NCBI RefSeq assembly: GCF_001941975.2
Contig: NZ_CP146991.1
Coordinates: 1,784,524-1,848,523, forward strand
DNA length: 64,000 bases
Reading direction: 5' to 3'
Source of the DNA: Sporomusa sphaeroides DSM 2875
Lineage (GTDB): Bacteria > Bacillota > Negativicutes > Sporomusales > Sporomusaceae
Part shown: positions 51,174 to 59,883 of the stretch, in pieces
Layout of the letters: each line of letters begins with the position of its first letter
How positions within the stretch are numbered: the first letter of the stretch is position 1
Notes under the pieces: model-generated
What the model saw: the letters and a program-made list of their open reading frames with translations, nothing else
Databases searched by the model: none
Told to the model about the DNA's origin: nothing
Program-made: the position numbers and the translations under genes

Positions 51174-52414
51174 ACATACCCATATATTTCTCTACAGAGG
51201 TGAACAGCGATCGATAGTGCTATCATAATGCTCAGCAATATTCCGATCTGATAGGTAGTTTGTTCGATTCTGGTCAGCCATAAGCTCCAGGTATTGCTTT
51301 GAGCAATATTCATCGATACCGGCAGGACCAATAGTTTGGTAAACTGCTCTCCCGGGCCGAGCAATAACACGGTAATCCCGGCAGCCAGCACAGCGTGCAG
51401 CAACCGGCCTACCATGTACGGAATCATACGTATACCTGACTCGATAACAATACTGGCTACCTGGCCATGAACCGAAAGGCCGCTCCAGGCGATGATCGCA
51501 CTGACGATAACAACCTTTTGATCGAGTGGGGCAACAGCTTGGCTGGCAGCCAATGTACCCAGATCAATTTCCAGCAAGCCGCTTACCAATGCCGGGGCTA
51601 AGCTGGCGCTGTAACCGATGACTCCGAGCATTGCGGCAAACATGGCTGTAAGGATATCGGTAATACCGACAATGGTCATAATACGGATAAATACCGAGAA
51701 AACAATGATAAAGCCGCCAATCAGCAGGATGGTATTCATCGAAGATTTGACCGCATCACCAAGCAATTGGCCGGGTGAGCGCTTATCTTCCTGTCTGGCA
51801 TTATACAAAGCCCGAAATGCACGAATAATGATATTGCCGCGTACTACCGGACCCTCCTGGGTGTAATTATCCCGGTCCCGTCCGTGAAACCTGAAGATTA
51901 TTCCCACAAAAAAACTGGATATGTAGTGGGCCAAGGCAATGGTAGCACCTAATTCGGGCATACCAAACATACCTACAGCTACTGCGCCCACCATAAACAG
52001 CGGATCGGCCGTATTAGTGAAGGAGAGCAGCCGCTCAGCCTCGACGGCACTACATAATTGATTCTTGCGAAATTTGCAGGTGATTACAGCATCCATTGGG
52101 TAGCCGGAAGCAAGACCCATGGACATGGCAAAGGCTCCGACACCGGGAACATTGAATATCGGCCTCATCAGGGGTTCGAGTAGCACGCCGATGAAATGAA
52201 CAACTCCAAGCCCCATAAGTATTTCTGATAAAATGAAAAAAGGCAGCAGGGCAGGAAAAACAACATTCCACCATAAATTTAAACCCATAATAGCTGAATC
52301 AAAGGCATCTTTGGGATATGTCACCATAGCGATAGTTACAAATACCGTACAAAAGGCCATGCAATAGGCCAATAATCGTGAACGATAACGCTTGCCACTG
52401 CCCCAAATCCGCAT
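51164..52414 (-). CDS. ylbJ: Sporulation integral membrane protein YlbJ
   Basis: 416 residues with roughly eight membrane helices. The nucleoside-recognition (Gate) domain is seen in LNLWWNVVFPALLPFFILSE and GLASGYPMDAVITCKFRKNQ, then LLSFTNTADPLFMVGAVAVG, and the second half around LLIGGFIIVFSVFIRIMTIV and IIAWSGLSVHGQVASIV. Bacillus YlbJ is needed for spore cortex formation and is made under sigma-E. The ribosome binding site on the minus strand is GGAGGAGGAG. It is divergent from ylbK. A TATATT and CAATATAT pair upstream resembles a sigma-E promoter weakly. Confidence 0.9.
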   Translation of the reverse strand: MRIWGSGKRYRSRLLAYCMAFCTVFVTIAMVTYPKDAFDSAIMGLNLWWNVVFPALLPFFILSEILMGLGVVHFIGVLLEPLMRPIFNVPGVGAFAMSMGLASGYPMDAVITCKFRKNQLCSAVEAERLLSFTNTADPLFMVGAVAVGMFGMPELGATIALAHYISSFFVGIIFRFHGRDRDNYTQEGPVVRGNIIIRAFRALYNARQEDKRSPGQLLGDAVKSSMNTILLIGGFIIVFSVFIRIMTIVGITDILTAMFAAMLGVIGYSASLAPALVSGLLEIDLGTLAASQAVAPLDQKVVIVSAIIAWSGLSVHGQVASIVIESGIRMIPYMVGRLLHAVLAAGITVLLLGPGEQFTKLLVLPVSMNIAQSNTWSLWLTRIEQTTYQIGILLSIMIALSIAVHLCREIYGYVKR

Positions 52415-52459
52415 ATACTAATCTCCTCCTCCAAGCCGTGCGGTTTGATAATATATATA

Positions 52460-52489
52460 TTGACAAGGCAGAGGTAATATAACTAAAAT
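52460..52489 (+). promoter_or_regulatory. Sigma-A promoter of ylbK
   Basis: TTGACA (52460-52465), 18-bp spacer, TAAAAT (52484-52489). It lies in the 114-nt divergent region between ylbJ and ylbK, about 40 nt before the ylbK start. Confidence 0.6.
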
Positions 52490-52528
52490 ACGGTGCAAAT
52501 ACTGCGTAGTTGTATTGGAGGGATGATG

Positions 52529-53353
52529 ATGCCGCCCAAAATAGGTCTGGCTCTGGGGTCAGGCGGGCTGAGGGGGATTGCTCATATTGGCGTTCTTAAA
52601 GTGTTGGAAAAGTATAATATTCCTGTAGATTATATTGCCGGCTGTAGTATTGGCAGTCTGATAGGTGCTTTGTACACGGCCGGGCTTGATCCTGAAACCA
52701 TGTTTAAGCTGGCCAAAAATCTAAAAAAGCGTCACTGGCTGGATTTTGTTATACCACAGATGGGGATGGTTTCCGGTGAACGGGCGCTGGCAACTATCCG
52801 ACTCTTAACAAAACAAAAAACCTTTGCCGAGCTAAAAACTCCTTTGGCAGTTGTAGCAACAGAGCTAAATAGCGGGAGGGAAGTTGTTTTTACCGAGGGT
52901 GATGTTGCCCAAGCCGTGAGGGCTAGTATTTCTGTGCCGGGTGTCTTTATTCCTTTTACCATCGATGGTAAATTATTTGTCGACGGTGCTGTTATAAATC
53001 CTACTCCGATAGACACTGTCCGGAATATGGGGGCCGATGTTGTTATCGCTGTTGACTTGGCTCATGCAGGTACGATAACCAATATCAGCAATATGTTTGA
53101 CGTAATTATTCAATCTATCGATATCATGGAAAGGGAATTGTGCAAGCATCGCCAGCATCATTGCGATGTGCTTATTCAGCCAGATGTGGGCAGCTTTTCG
53201 CCCAGCTCTTTCGAGACGATGGATGAATGTGCACTGGCTGGTGAAGTTGCCGCCGAGTCGGTTATTCCGGAAATCAAAAAAATATTGGCTAGTCTGCAAT
53301 GTACAGAGGAGAAGTCTGATAATCCTGATTGCCTGCCCGCCACACAGGATTAG
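52529..53353 (+). CDS. ylbK: Patatin-like phospholipase YlbK (RssA family)
   Basis: 274 residues. The oxyanion Gly stretch is in KIGLALGSGGLRGIAHIGVL, the nucleophile serine in the GCSIGSLIGALYTAG elbow (GxSxG form), and the catalytic Asp in FVDGAVINPTPIDTV (DG motif). A patatin-family acyl hydrolase, no signal peptide. Three consecutive ATGs lie at 52523, 52526 and 52529, with GGAGGG ending at 52522; the last has the best spacing. Its 3' end overlaps the convergent tmcAL by 65 nt. Confidence 0.9.
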   Translation: MPPKIGLALGSGGLRGIAHIGVLKVLEKYNIPVDYIAGCSIGSLIGALYTAGLDPETMFKLAKNLKKRHWLDFVIPQMGMVSGERALATIRLLTKQKTFAELKTPLAVVATELNSGREVVFTEGDVAQAVRASISVPGVFIPFTIDGKLFVDGAVINPTPIDTVRNMGADVVIAVDLAHAGTITNISNMFDVIIQSIDIMERELCKHRQHHCDVLIQPDVGSFSPSSFETMDECALAGEVAAESVIPEIKKILASLQCTEEKSDNPDCLPATQD

Positions 53354-54542
53354 GAAATCCTAAGGCATATATGTCTGTTGCGCTAATATCACAGGCTAAC
53401 ATAGCTTGCAGCGGCGATAGGCTGCCAGGCTGTTGTTGTTTGCTGGTAAGATAATGCGCAGTTTTTGTTATTAGCGGTATTGTGGCATGCTGGGAAATTT
53501 CTTTGAGTAAGCGGCGTCCATTGTTGTTAAATGCCAATATACGGGCATATAAGGGGCCTGACTGGTCAAATTGTGCCAGTTGGTCTTTAGTGGTTTCTAA
53601 CAGTGCATGGATTATGATTCTTTGCAGGCGGGTTATAGTGTAGCGTTTACTTTTGCTATGTGCCAATAGTTCCTGGACAGTAGTGGCTTTGAAGGCAGCC
53701 TGGTTTATTTTATTATGGAGACCTTCTGTGATGTCAGGTAATCCGGCCAGCGCATCCAGGCGCATGGCTCTGATTTTGGCTAAAATAATATTGCTAAAGT
53801 CTGCTAAGGTTACAGGGGCCTTTCCTGCATTGATCAATTCGTTAATTTGCCGGGCGCAGCTAGGGGGGAGTGCTTGCCAGGCCGTACTGCCGGGAGACAA
53901 TGCACCTTTTTGGAGAATGGCTGCCCTGATAGCTGTAGCGCTGGCAATAGGAGAAGTAATCAGGCTATCATGGTAATCGGCAGCAAGACGCTTAAGCGGC
54001 AAAGGGACAAGCTGGGGAGCATAGGTATTAATTGCCCGTACATATTCAATTGCCAAGAGATTATTAGGGGATTGAAACAGACCTGCATCAACGCTTGCTC
54101 TTGCCGATACGGCTGCTGCAAGGCTGGCAGCATATGTCTGACCGGTTTTCATTTGTTCACGCATTGCAGTAATGACGGCCGGTTGGTTTAACGCGTTTGC
54201 GGCTGCCAGCAGCTTTGCCATATCCGGCATTTCCGCACCAAAGCAGACATGGCTGACAACTCCCAAATGATTAAGCAGCCGAATGCCGCCGGTTGCAAAG
54301 TATTGGGCACTGCGTACCGAAAACACTACCGGGAGTTCAACAATCAAATCGACACCAGCCTTAACAGCCATGGCAGCTCGTGACCATTTATCAGTCATGG
54401 CCGGTTCACCCCGTTGTGTAAAATTGCCGCTCATGACCCCGATCGCAAATGGTGCGCCTGAAATTCGTTTGGCTTCGTTTAGATGCCATAAATGACCATT
54501 GTGGAAGGGATTGTATTCTACAATCAGACCGACTGCTTTCAT
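53289..54542 (-). CDS. tmcAL: tRNA(Met) cytidine acetate ligase TmcAL (YlbM)
   Basis: 417 residues. The nucleotidyltransferase HIGH-like motif is in GLIVEYNPFHNGHLWHLNEA (HNGH, residues 14-17), followed by MSGNFTQRGEPAMTDKWSRA, VELPVVFSVRSAQYFATGGI and ISYHDS-type block AADYHDSLITSPIASATAIR. In Bacillus it uses acetate and ATP to acetylate the wobble cytidine of elongator tRNA-Met. Here it is transcribed away from ackA, which makes acetate. The minus-strand 3' end runs 65 nt into ylbK. Confidence 0.92.
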   Translation of the reverse strand: MKAVGLIVEYNPFHNGHLWHLNEAKRISGAPFAIGVMSGNFTQRGEPAMTDKWSRAAMAVKAGVDLIVELPVVFSVRSAQYFATGGIRLLNHLGVVSHVCFGAEMPDMAKLLAAANALNQPAVITAMREQMKTGQTYAASLAAAVSARASVDAGLFQSPNNLLAIEYVRAINTYAPQLVPLPLKRLAADYHDSLITSPIASATAIRAAILQKGALSPGSTAWQALPPSCARQINELINAGKAPVTLADFSNIILAKIRAMRLDALAGLPDITEGLHNKINQAAFKATTVQELLAHSKSKRYTITRLQRIIIHALLETTKDQLAQFDQSGPLYARILAFNNNGRRLLKEISQHATIPLITKTAHYLTSKQQQPGSLSPLQAMLACDISATDIYALGFPNPVWRAGNQDYQTSPLYIAD

Positions 54543-54814
54543 TACATATCACCCTGTTTCCTCGTATATTGTTTTATTATAGCATCTACAGCTGCATTAC
54601 TGCAGCTAAACGTCGCCGCAGAGTGCCAATGACGGCATACGGCAAAAAACTTTCCAGATTTTATGCATTTGTGAAATTTTTTATTAAATAAGTTTTCCTG
54701 ATGAAGGGAAACTAAGGCAGGCGTCGAAAACATAAAAATTGGTTAGTGAAATGAGTTAGCTCATAAATAGTGTCTGACAGAAAAACCATACCCAATAATA
54801 AGGAGGATTTTGTT

Positions 54815-56017
54815 GTGAAAGTTTTAGTTGTCAATTGTGGAAGCTCCTCAATTAAGTACCAGTTGGTTAATATGAATGATGAGTCGGTTTTGGCCAAAGG
54901 TTTGGTGGAGCGTATTGGTCTTGATGGCTCGATATTAACTCATCAGCCGGAAGGCAAAGACAAAGTAGTAATCAATGCCGATATCAAGAACCATAGCATT
55001 GGAATTAAGCTGGTTATCGAGGCTCTTACCGATGCAAAGCATGGTGTAATCACTGATATGAAAGAAATCGCGGCCGTTGGACACCGGGTTGTACACGGCG
55101 GTGAAAAATTTGCTGATTCTGTGTTGATTACTCCGGCGGTAATGGATGCTTTGGAAGAATGCATTGAAATGGCACCATTGCATAACCCACCTAACATTAT
55201 GGGGATAAATGCTTGTGCCGAGATCATGCCAGGTGTTCCTCAGGTAGCTGTTTTTGATACTGCTTTTCACCAAACAATGCCTAAACATGCATTTCTTTAT
55301 GCTTTACCTTATGAAGCCTATGAGAAATACGGCATTAGACGCTATGGCTTCCATGGTACTTCCCATAAATATGTTTCACAACAGGCTGCAGACCTCATGG
55401 GCGAATCGATAACCAATCTGCGTATTATTACCTGTCATTTAGGAAACGGTGCCAGCATCGCCGCTGTTAAGCATGGTAAATGCATTGATACCAGCATGGG
55501 CTTCACACCGCTTGAGGGTCTGGTAATGGGTACCCGCTGCGGCGGCATTGATCCTGCTATTATTCCTTTCTTAATGAAGAAAGAAGGCATGACCGCCGAA
55601 CAAATCGACAGCTATCTTAATAAAAAATCCGGTGTACTTGGGGTTTCCGGCGTATCAAGTGATTTCCGTGATATTGAAAATGCTGCTAATTCCGGCAATG
55701 ACCGTTCTGAACTGGCGCTCGAAATGTTTGCTTACAGAGTGCGTAATTTCATTGGTTCCTATACTGCCGCTATGGGTGGTGTTGATGCTATTGTGTTCAC
55801 TGCCGGTCTTGGTGAAAACTCTATCTCTATGCGCGAAAAAATCTGTACCGGCCTGGAATTCCTTGGCACCAAAATTGACCCTGTCAAGAATAACGTTCGC
55901 GGCAAAGCGCAAGAAATCAGTGTTGATGGCGCTCAAGTTAAGATTTTTGTTATCCCGACCAACGAAGAACTTGTTATCGCCCGGGATACCAAAACAATTT
56001 GCAGCAAACTTGCATAA
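54815..56017 (+). CDS. ackA: Acetate kinase AckA
   Basis: 400 residues from the GTG at 54815, which has AAGGAGG at eight bases. N-terminal [115 protein letters not shown] and the late [20 protein letters not shown]. It interconverts acetyl phosphate and acetate with ADP/ATP, giving substrate-level ATP in fermentation or acetogenesis. No pta lies next to it. Confidence 0.96.
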   Translation: MKVLVVNCGSSSIKYQLVNMNDESVLAKGLVERIGLDGSILTHQPEGKDKVVINADIKNHSIGIKLVIEALTDAKHGVITDMKEIAAVGHRVVHGGEKFADSVLITPAVMDALEECIEMAPLHNPPNIMGINACAEIMPGVPQVAVFDTAFHQTMPKHAFLYALPYEAYEKYGIRRYGFHGTSHKYVSQQAADLMGESITNLRIITCHLGNGASIAAVKHGKCIDTSMGFTPLEGLVMGTRCGGIDPAIIPFLMKKEGMTAEQIDSYLNKKSGVLGVSGVSSDFRDIENAANSGNDRSELALEMFAYRVRNFIGSYTAAMGGVDAIVFTAGLGENSISMREKICTGLEFLGTKIDPVKNNVRGKAQEISVDGAQVKIFVIPTNEELVIARDTKTICSKLA

Positions 56018-56042
56018 CCACCATACAACCTTCGCATGATAG

Positions 56043-56072
56043 GCAGGGGACATTTTGTTCCCTGCTTTTCTT
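56043..56072 (+). terminator. Terminator after ackA
   Basis: GCAGGGGAC (56043-56051), loop ATTTT, GTTCCCTGC (56057-56065), then TTTTCTT. Nine pairs with one G-T. A second small hairpin TAGCC-GCAA-GGCTA followed by ACTTTTT lies at 56077-56097. Confidence 0.8.
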
Positions 56073-56160
56073 ATCCTAGCCGCAAGGCTAACTTTTTGTC
56101 AGGGCAACATCGGCTTCTACCTTCGTTGGCGCTCGTTACAAGCCGTGTTTTCTTTATTTC

Positions 56161-56189
56161 TTGACAAAGTTTCAGGGGGTCGATATAAT
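56161..56189 (+). promoter_or_regulatory. Consensus sigma-A promoter of the DUF177-rpmF operon
   Basis: TTGACA (56161-56166), 17-bp spacer, TATAAT (56184-56189). Both hexamers and the spacing are perfect consensus, suiting a strongly expressed ribosomal protein operon. It shows that a TTG at 56161 in the DUF177 frame is not a start codon. Confidence 0.88.
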
Positions 56190-56208
56190 AGATGAAGGTT
56201 GGTGGAAA

Positions 56209-56727
56209 ATGATGAAAATTAACATAGCACAGTTAAAAAAAGAGCTTGGGGGTACCCAAACTTTTTCTTTCCAAACTTCGGTTGACGAACTTGCCCTTAA
56301 CCAGCGGGAAGAAGCCTGGACTGATAATGTCCTGGTTGACGGTGTGGTTACCAATAAGGGAACCTATTACGAAGTAACCGGTACCATCCATGCTACCCTG
56401 AAGGAATCCTGCAGCCGGTGCCTGGAATCTGTGGTTAGCGTACTTACCATCCCTTTTAGTGAAAAAATCAGGGAAACCGGTCTGGAAGAAACAGGCGAAG
56501 ATTCCGAGTTTGAATTTAGCTGTTTTACTGGTGATGAAATGGAGATCACTGACTTAATTCGTGAGAATATTTTGTTGGCCAAGCCGTTGAAACCAGTGTG
56601 CAGTGAGAACTGTCGTGGTCTATGTCCCGAGTGCGGGGCCAACCTAAACATAAGCACCTGCGGCTGTAATCCGATTAAAATCGATCCAAGGCTTGCGGTT
56701 TTAGAAAAACTCTTGTCCAAGGACTAA
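56209..56727 (+). CDS. ylbN: DUF177 family protein (YceD/YlbN)
   Basis: About 172 residues. MKINIAQLKKELGG, GTIHATLKESCSRCLESVVS, and a C-terminal Cys-rich part CSENCRGLCPECGANLNIST ending CGC, which may bind zinc. The family pairs with rpmF in most bacteria, and its relatives have been linked to 23S rRNA accumulation. Starts at 56209 and 56212 (adjacent ATGs) are both possible; the promoter is 20 nt upstream, leaving a very short leader. rpmF follows after 42 nt. Confidence 0.88.
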   Translation: MMKINIAQLKKELGGTQTFSFQTSVDELALNQREEAWTDNVLVDGVVTNKGTYYEVTGTIHATLKESCSRCLESVVSVLTIPFSEKIRETGLEETGEDSEFEFSCFTGDEMEITDLIRENILLAKPLKPVCSENCRGLCPECGANLNISTCGCNPIKIDPRLAVLEKLLSKD

Positions 56728-56769
56728 GGTTATGCAGGTTGGCCAATTTTGTTAAGGAGGTGGAAACAA

Positions 56770-56946
56770 ATGGCAGTACCTAAGCGTAAAATGTCTAAAG
56801 CTCGCCGTGATAAGCGTCGTGCTAATTGGAAACTTACTATTCCAGGTTTAGTTGAATGTCCTCAATGTCACGAAAAGAAAATGCCTCACCGTGTGTGTCC
56901 TGAATGTGGTCATTATAATGGTAAAGTTGTGGTTCAAGCAGAATAA
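56770..56946 (+). CDS. rpmF: 50S ribosomal protein L32
   Basis: 58 residues. [20 protein letters not shown] is the standard N-terminus, then a four-cysteine zinc ribbon CPQC ... CPEC ([20 protein letters not shown]), so this is the zinc-binding C+ form. The ATG at 56770 follows AAGGAGGTGG. An upstream in-frame extension has no homology. It sits in the conserved DUF177-rpmF pair and is closed by a strong terminator. Confidence 0.97.
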   Translation: MAVPKRKMSKARRDKRRANWKLTIPGLVECPQCHEKKMPHRVCPECGHYNGKVVVQAE

Positions 56947-56956
56947 AAAAATAAGC

Positions 56957-57003
56957 AGTGAGCAAGATAAAAGGCAATTAAATTTATCTTGCTCACTTTT
57001 TTA
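56957..57003 (+). terminator. Terminator after rpmF
   Basis: AGTGAGCAAGATAAA (56957-56971) pairs with TTTATCTTGCTCACT, then a T-run to about 57003. A perfect long stem. Confidence 0.92.
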
Positions 57004-57004
57004 C

Positions 57005-57054
57005 TTGCAATGTTGGTAGCAAGTAGCTATAATTAATACTATCAATTGGTATTA
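57005..57054 (+). promoter_or_regulatory. fapR promoter with overlapping FapR-like operator
   Basis: TTGCAA (57005-57010), 17-bp spacer, TATAAT (57028-57033). An inverted repeat TAATAC (57034-57039), 9 nt, GTATTA (57049-57054) starts directly after the -10 and covers the start site. FapR sites in Bacillus are similar AT-rich palindromes with a TTAGTAC/GTACTAA type core over or near the -10. Autoregulation by FapR sensing malonyl-CoA is the natural reading. Confidence 0.7.
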
Positions 57055-57082
57055 TAAGTTGCTGATAAAATTAGGTGATGTT

Positions 57083-57652
57083 ATGGCTCGGGTCCAAAAA
57101 AAAATACGCCAGGAGAAATTAAAAGAGAAGTTGTTAACAACACCTTTTCTTACTGATGAAGAACTGGCAGCCTATTTGAAAGTTAGCGTGCAAACCATTC
57201 GGCTTGACCGGCTGGAACTTGGTATACCCGAGCTTAGGGAACGTACCAAGCAGATGGCCGAGGAAGCCCAGAACAAGCTTAAGACCATTGCCAGTGCGGA
57301 TGTTATTGGTGATCTGATTGACCTGGAGTTAGGGAAGTCAGGAATATCGCTGATGACAGTAACGCCGGAAATGGTATTTGAGAAAACAAAAGTTGCACGG
57401 GGGCATTATATCTTCGCTCAGGCGAATTCTTTGGCGTTGGCAATTATTGATGCGCCCTTGGCTGTAACCGGGGTTGCGAATATCAAATATAAGATTGCCG
57501 TGCGTGAAGGGGAAAAATTGGTAGCCAAAGCAGAGAATATTAAAAAAAGAGGCAATAAATATTTTATTTGGGTAAAAACTAGAAATGATAGCCAAGAAGT
57601 ATTTCGTGCTAAATTTATTATGGTTTCCATGGATACTGATTTGCCTAAATAA
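57083..57652 (+). CDS. fapR: Fatty acid and phospholipid biosynthesis regulator FapR
   Basis: 189 residues, matching Bacillus FapR (188). An N-terminal DeoR-like helix-turn-helix (FLTDEELAAYLKVSVQTIRL, DRLELGIPELRER), a linker helix, and a C-terminal hot-dog effector domain (KVARGHYIFAQANSLALAII, TGVANIKYKIAVREGEKLVA) which binds malonyl-CoA and releases DNA. The ATG at 57083 follows TTAGGTGATGTT. It heads the plsX-fab operon. Confidence 0.93.
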   Translation: MARVQKKIRQEKLKEKLLTTPFLTDEELAAYLKVSVQTIRLDRLELGIPELRERTKQMAEEAQNKLKTIASADVIGDLIDLELGKSGISLMTVTPEMVFEKTKVARGHYIFAQANSLALAIIDAPLAVTGVANIKYKIAVREGEKLVAKAENIKKRGNKYFIWVKTRNDSQEVFRAKFIMVSMDTDLPK

Positions 57653-57664
57653 CAAAGTATTGTA

Positions 57665-57707
57665 GATAAATGGAGACTTGATCAGATAGGGTTTAACCCC
57701 ATCTGAA
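57665..57707 (+). repeat. Dispersed hairpin repeat, copy B
   Basis: GATAAATGGAGACTTGATCA and hairpin TCAGAT-A-GGGTT/AACCC-C-ATCTGA with a single T loop. It matches copy A at 47503 except for two single-base gaps. It begins 13 nt after the fapR stop, within the 196-nt fapR-plsX gap. Confidence 0.75.
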
Positions 57708-57848
57708 TCTTAGTTGGAATTATCCAGGGACTTAGCCGCTCGCTTGTGCCCGTAGGGGTATAGCGTTTGCAGAAGCGGGGTCTTAGAGCGGGTTAGTCAT
57801 CGGATAAATAGTCATATTCTGTGGGGTTTCGTGAAAGGAAGATATTGA

Positions 57849-58880
57849 ATGAGGGTTGCCATTGATGCTATGGGGGGAGATTATGCGCCCGATGAAATTG
57901 TTTTAGGCGCATTACAAGCCGCCAAGGCGTATGTAAATGATGATGTTGAAATTGTTTTGGTCGGTGACCAAAGTCAAATTACTCAAGCGCTTGAACGTCA
58001 TGGCAATGGAAAAGAATCAAATATTACTGTTCATCACGCCAGCGAAGTTATTGATATGCATGAATCGCCGGGCGCTGCTGTGAGAAAAAAGAAGGATGCT
58101 TCTGTCGTTGTTGCTACATCACTTGTTAAACAGGGGCATTGCGATGTGGTAATATGTGCGGGTAGCACGGGTGCGGCTGTAGCTGCCGCACTATTAGGCT
58201 TAGGCCGGATTAATGGAATTGAGCGGCCAGCTATTGCAACACCGATGCCAAACCTTACAGGCACAACCATTCTCTTAGACTCGGGCGCTAATGTTGATAG
58301 TAAACCCAAACATTTGGTCCAAAACGCTATTATGGGTGCCATCTATGCGGAATATGTCCTTAATATTCCCAGCCCGCGGGTAGGGCTTTTAACTATTGGT
58401 GAGGAAGAAAGCAAAGGCAATGAACAGGTTTTAGCTACATATCCGCTGTTAAAGCAGCTTAACACAGTGAACTTTATTGGCAATGTGGAAGGCCGTGATA
58501 TTCCGAAAGGAACGGTTGACGTTGTTGTTTGCGACGGCTTTGTAGGAAATATTGTATTAAAATTTGGGGAAGGCTTGGCTAAAGCCATTTTGCAATTGAT
58601 TAAAGAATCCATCAAAACCAGCGGTTTTTTGACAAAAGTGGCTTCCATGCTGGTGTTGCCGGCTTTGAACGGGTTAAAGAAAAAGCTGGACTATGCCGAA
58701 TATGGCGGAGCGCCGCTCTTAGGTGTAAATGGAGGGTTTATCATCTGCCATGGCAGTTCACAGGCTAAAGCTATAAAAAACGCTATTAGAGTAGCTAAAG
58801 AATTTACTGAGCAGGATGTTGTCGCCCACATCCGCGAAACCATTGCTAAAGAGGGGGTTGTAACACATGAAGGAAATTAA
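57849..58880 (+). CDS. plsX: Phosphate acyltransferase PlsX
   Basis: 343 residues. MRVAIDAMGGDYAPDEIVLG, ICAGSTGAAVAAALLGLGRI, LLDSGANVDSKPKHLVQNAI, EESKGNEQVLATYPLLK, VEGRDIPKGTVDVVVCDGFV and GAPLLGVNGGFIICHGSS. It converts acyl-ACP to acyl-phosphate for phospholipid synthesis at the membrane surface. The ATG follows GAAAGGAAG. fabH overlaps its end by 14 nt. Confidence 0.95.
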   Translation: MRVAIDAMGGDYAPDEIVLGALQAAKAYVNDDVEIVLVGDQSQITQALERHGNGKESNITVHHASEVIDMHESPGAAVRKKKDASVVVATSLVKQGHCDVVICAGSTGAAVAAALLGLGRINGIERPAIATPMPNLTGTTILLDSGANVDSKPKHLVQNAIMGAIYAEYVLNIPSPRVGLLTIGEEESKGNEQVLATYPLLKQLNTVNFIGNVEGRDIPKGTVDVVVCDGFVGNIVLKFGEGLAKAILQLIKESIKTSGFLTKVASMLVLPALNGLKKKLDYAEYGGAPLLGVNGGFIICHGSSQAKAIKNAIRVAKEFTEQDVVAHIRETIAKEGVVTHEGN

Positions 58881-59883
58881 AGACGTAGGCATTATTGGTC
58901 TTGGCACCTATTTGCCTGAAAAAATAATGACAAATAAAGACCTGGAAAGTATAGTGGACACTTCAGATGAATGGATTGAATCGAGAACCGGCATCCGGGA
59001 ACGCCGGATTGCTTCGCCAGATATGGCAACCTCTGATTTAGCCACCCGGGCGGCAGAGAAAGCGCTTATCGATGCCGGTGTTACTGCCGACGAGATTGAT
59101 CTTATCATTGTCGCTACAGCCACTCCGGATATGTCTTTTCCCTCAACCGCCTGCTTAGTACAGGCTAATCTCAAAGCCAGTCGTGCAGCTGCTTTTGATT
59201 TAGCGGCCGGATGTTCCGGATTTGTTTATGGTATTGTGACCGGCAGTCAATTTATTAAGGCCGGGTTATACAAAAAGGTATTGGTCATCGGTGCGGAGAC
59301 GCTTTCTAAAATACTGGACTGGACTGACCGGAATACCTGCGTTTTATTCGGTGATGGTGCCGGTGCGGCGGTATTGGCTGAAACAGAGGCCGGTTACGGT
59401 ATTATTGGCGCCCAATTAGGAGCCGATGGTTCTGGCGGCGATTTACTAAAACTCCCTGCCGGTGGCTCGCGCAATCCGGCAAGTTCTGAAACTGTTACGC
59501 AAAAAATGCATTTTGTCCATATGAATGGTAACGAAGTGTTTAAGTTTGCTGTTAAAATAATGGGAGAAGCTGCGATTCAGGCATTAGAACATGCCGGACT
59601 TAGTGCCAATGATGTTGATTGCCTGATTCCGCATCAGGCCAACAACAGGATCATCCAATCGGCGGCAAAGCGTCTTAAGCTGCCGATGGATAAAGTTATG
59701 GTCAATGTTGATAAATATGGTAATACATCTGCTGCCTCTATTCCCATCGCCCTCGAAGAAGCTGTACATGGCGGCAAAATAAGACAAGGTGATATTGTCG
59801 TGCTTGTTGGCTTCGGTGCTGGGTTAACCTGGGCATCAGCTGTTATAAAATGGGGCAAGGAGGCCGACACTATTGCTAAATAG
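58867..59883 (+). CDS. fabH: Beta-ketoacyl-ACP synthase III FabH
   Basis: 338 residues, thiolase fold. The catalytic triad is Cys116 (FDLAAGCSGFVYGI), His256 (CLIPHQANNRII) and Asn286 (DKYGNTSAASIPIAL). The N-terminus VGIIGLGTYLPEKIMTNKDL and WIESRTGIRERRI are FabH-typical. It condenses acetyl- or branched acyl-CoA with malonyl-ACP to start fatty acids. The start overlaps plsX and its end overlaps fabK by 11 nt, so plsX-fabH-fabK are coupled. Confidence 0.95.
   Translation: MKEIKDVGIIGLGTYLPEKIMTNKDLESIVDTSDEWIESRTGIRERRIASPDMATSDLATRAAEKALIDAGVTADEIDLIIVATATPDMSFPSTACLVQANLKASRAAAFDLAAGCSGFVYGIVTGSQFIKAGLYKKVLVIGAETLSKILDWTDRNTCVLFGDGAGAAVLAETEAGYGIIGAQLGADGSGGDLLKLPAGGSRNPASSETVTQKMHFVHMNGNEVFKFAVKIMGEAAIQALEHAGLSANDVDCLIPHQANNRIIQSAAKRLKLPMDKVMVNVDKYGNTSAASIPIALEEAVHGGKIRQGDIVVLVGFGAGLTWASAVIKWGKEADTIAK

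Noticed and set aside
56161-56208. TTG start at 56161 for the DUF177 protein
   Set aside because: This TTG is part of a perfect -35 hexamer, so it lies upstream of the transcription start.
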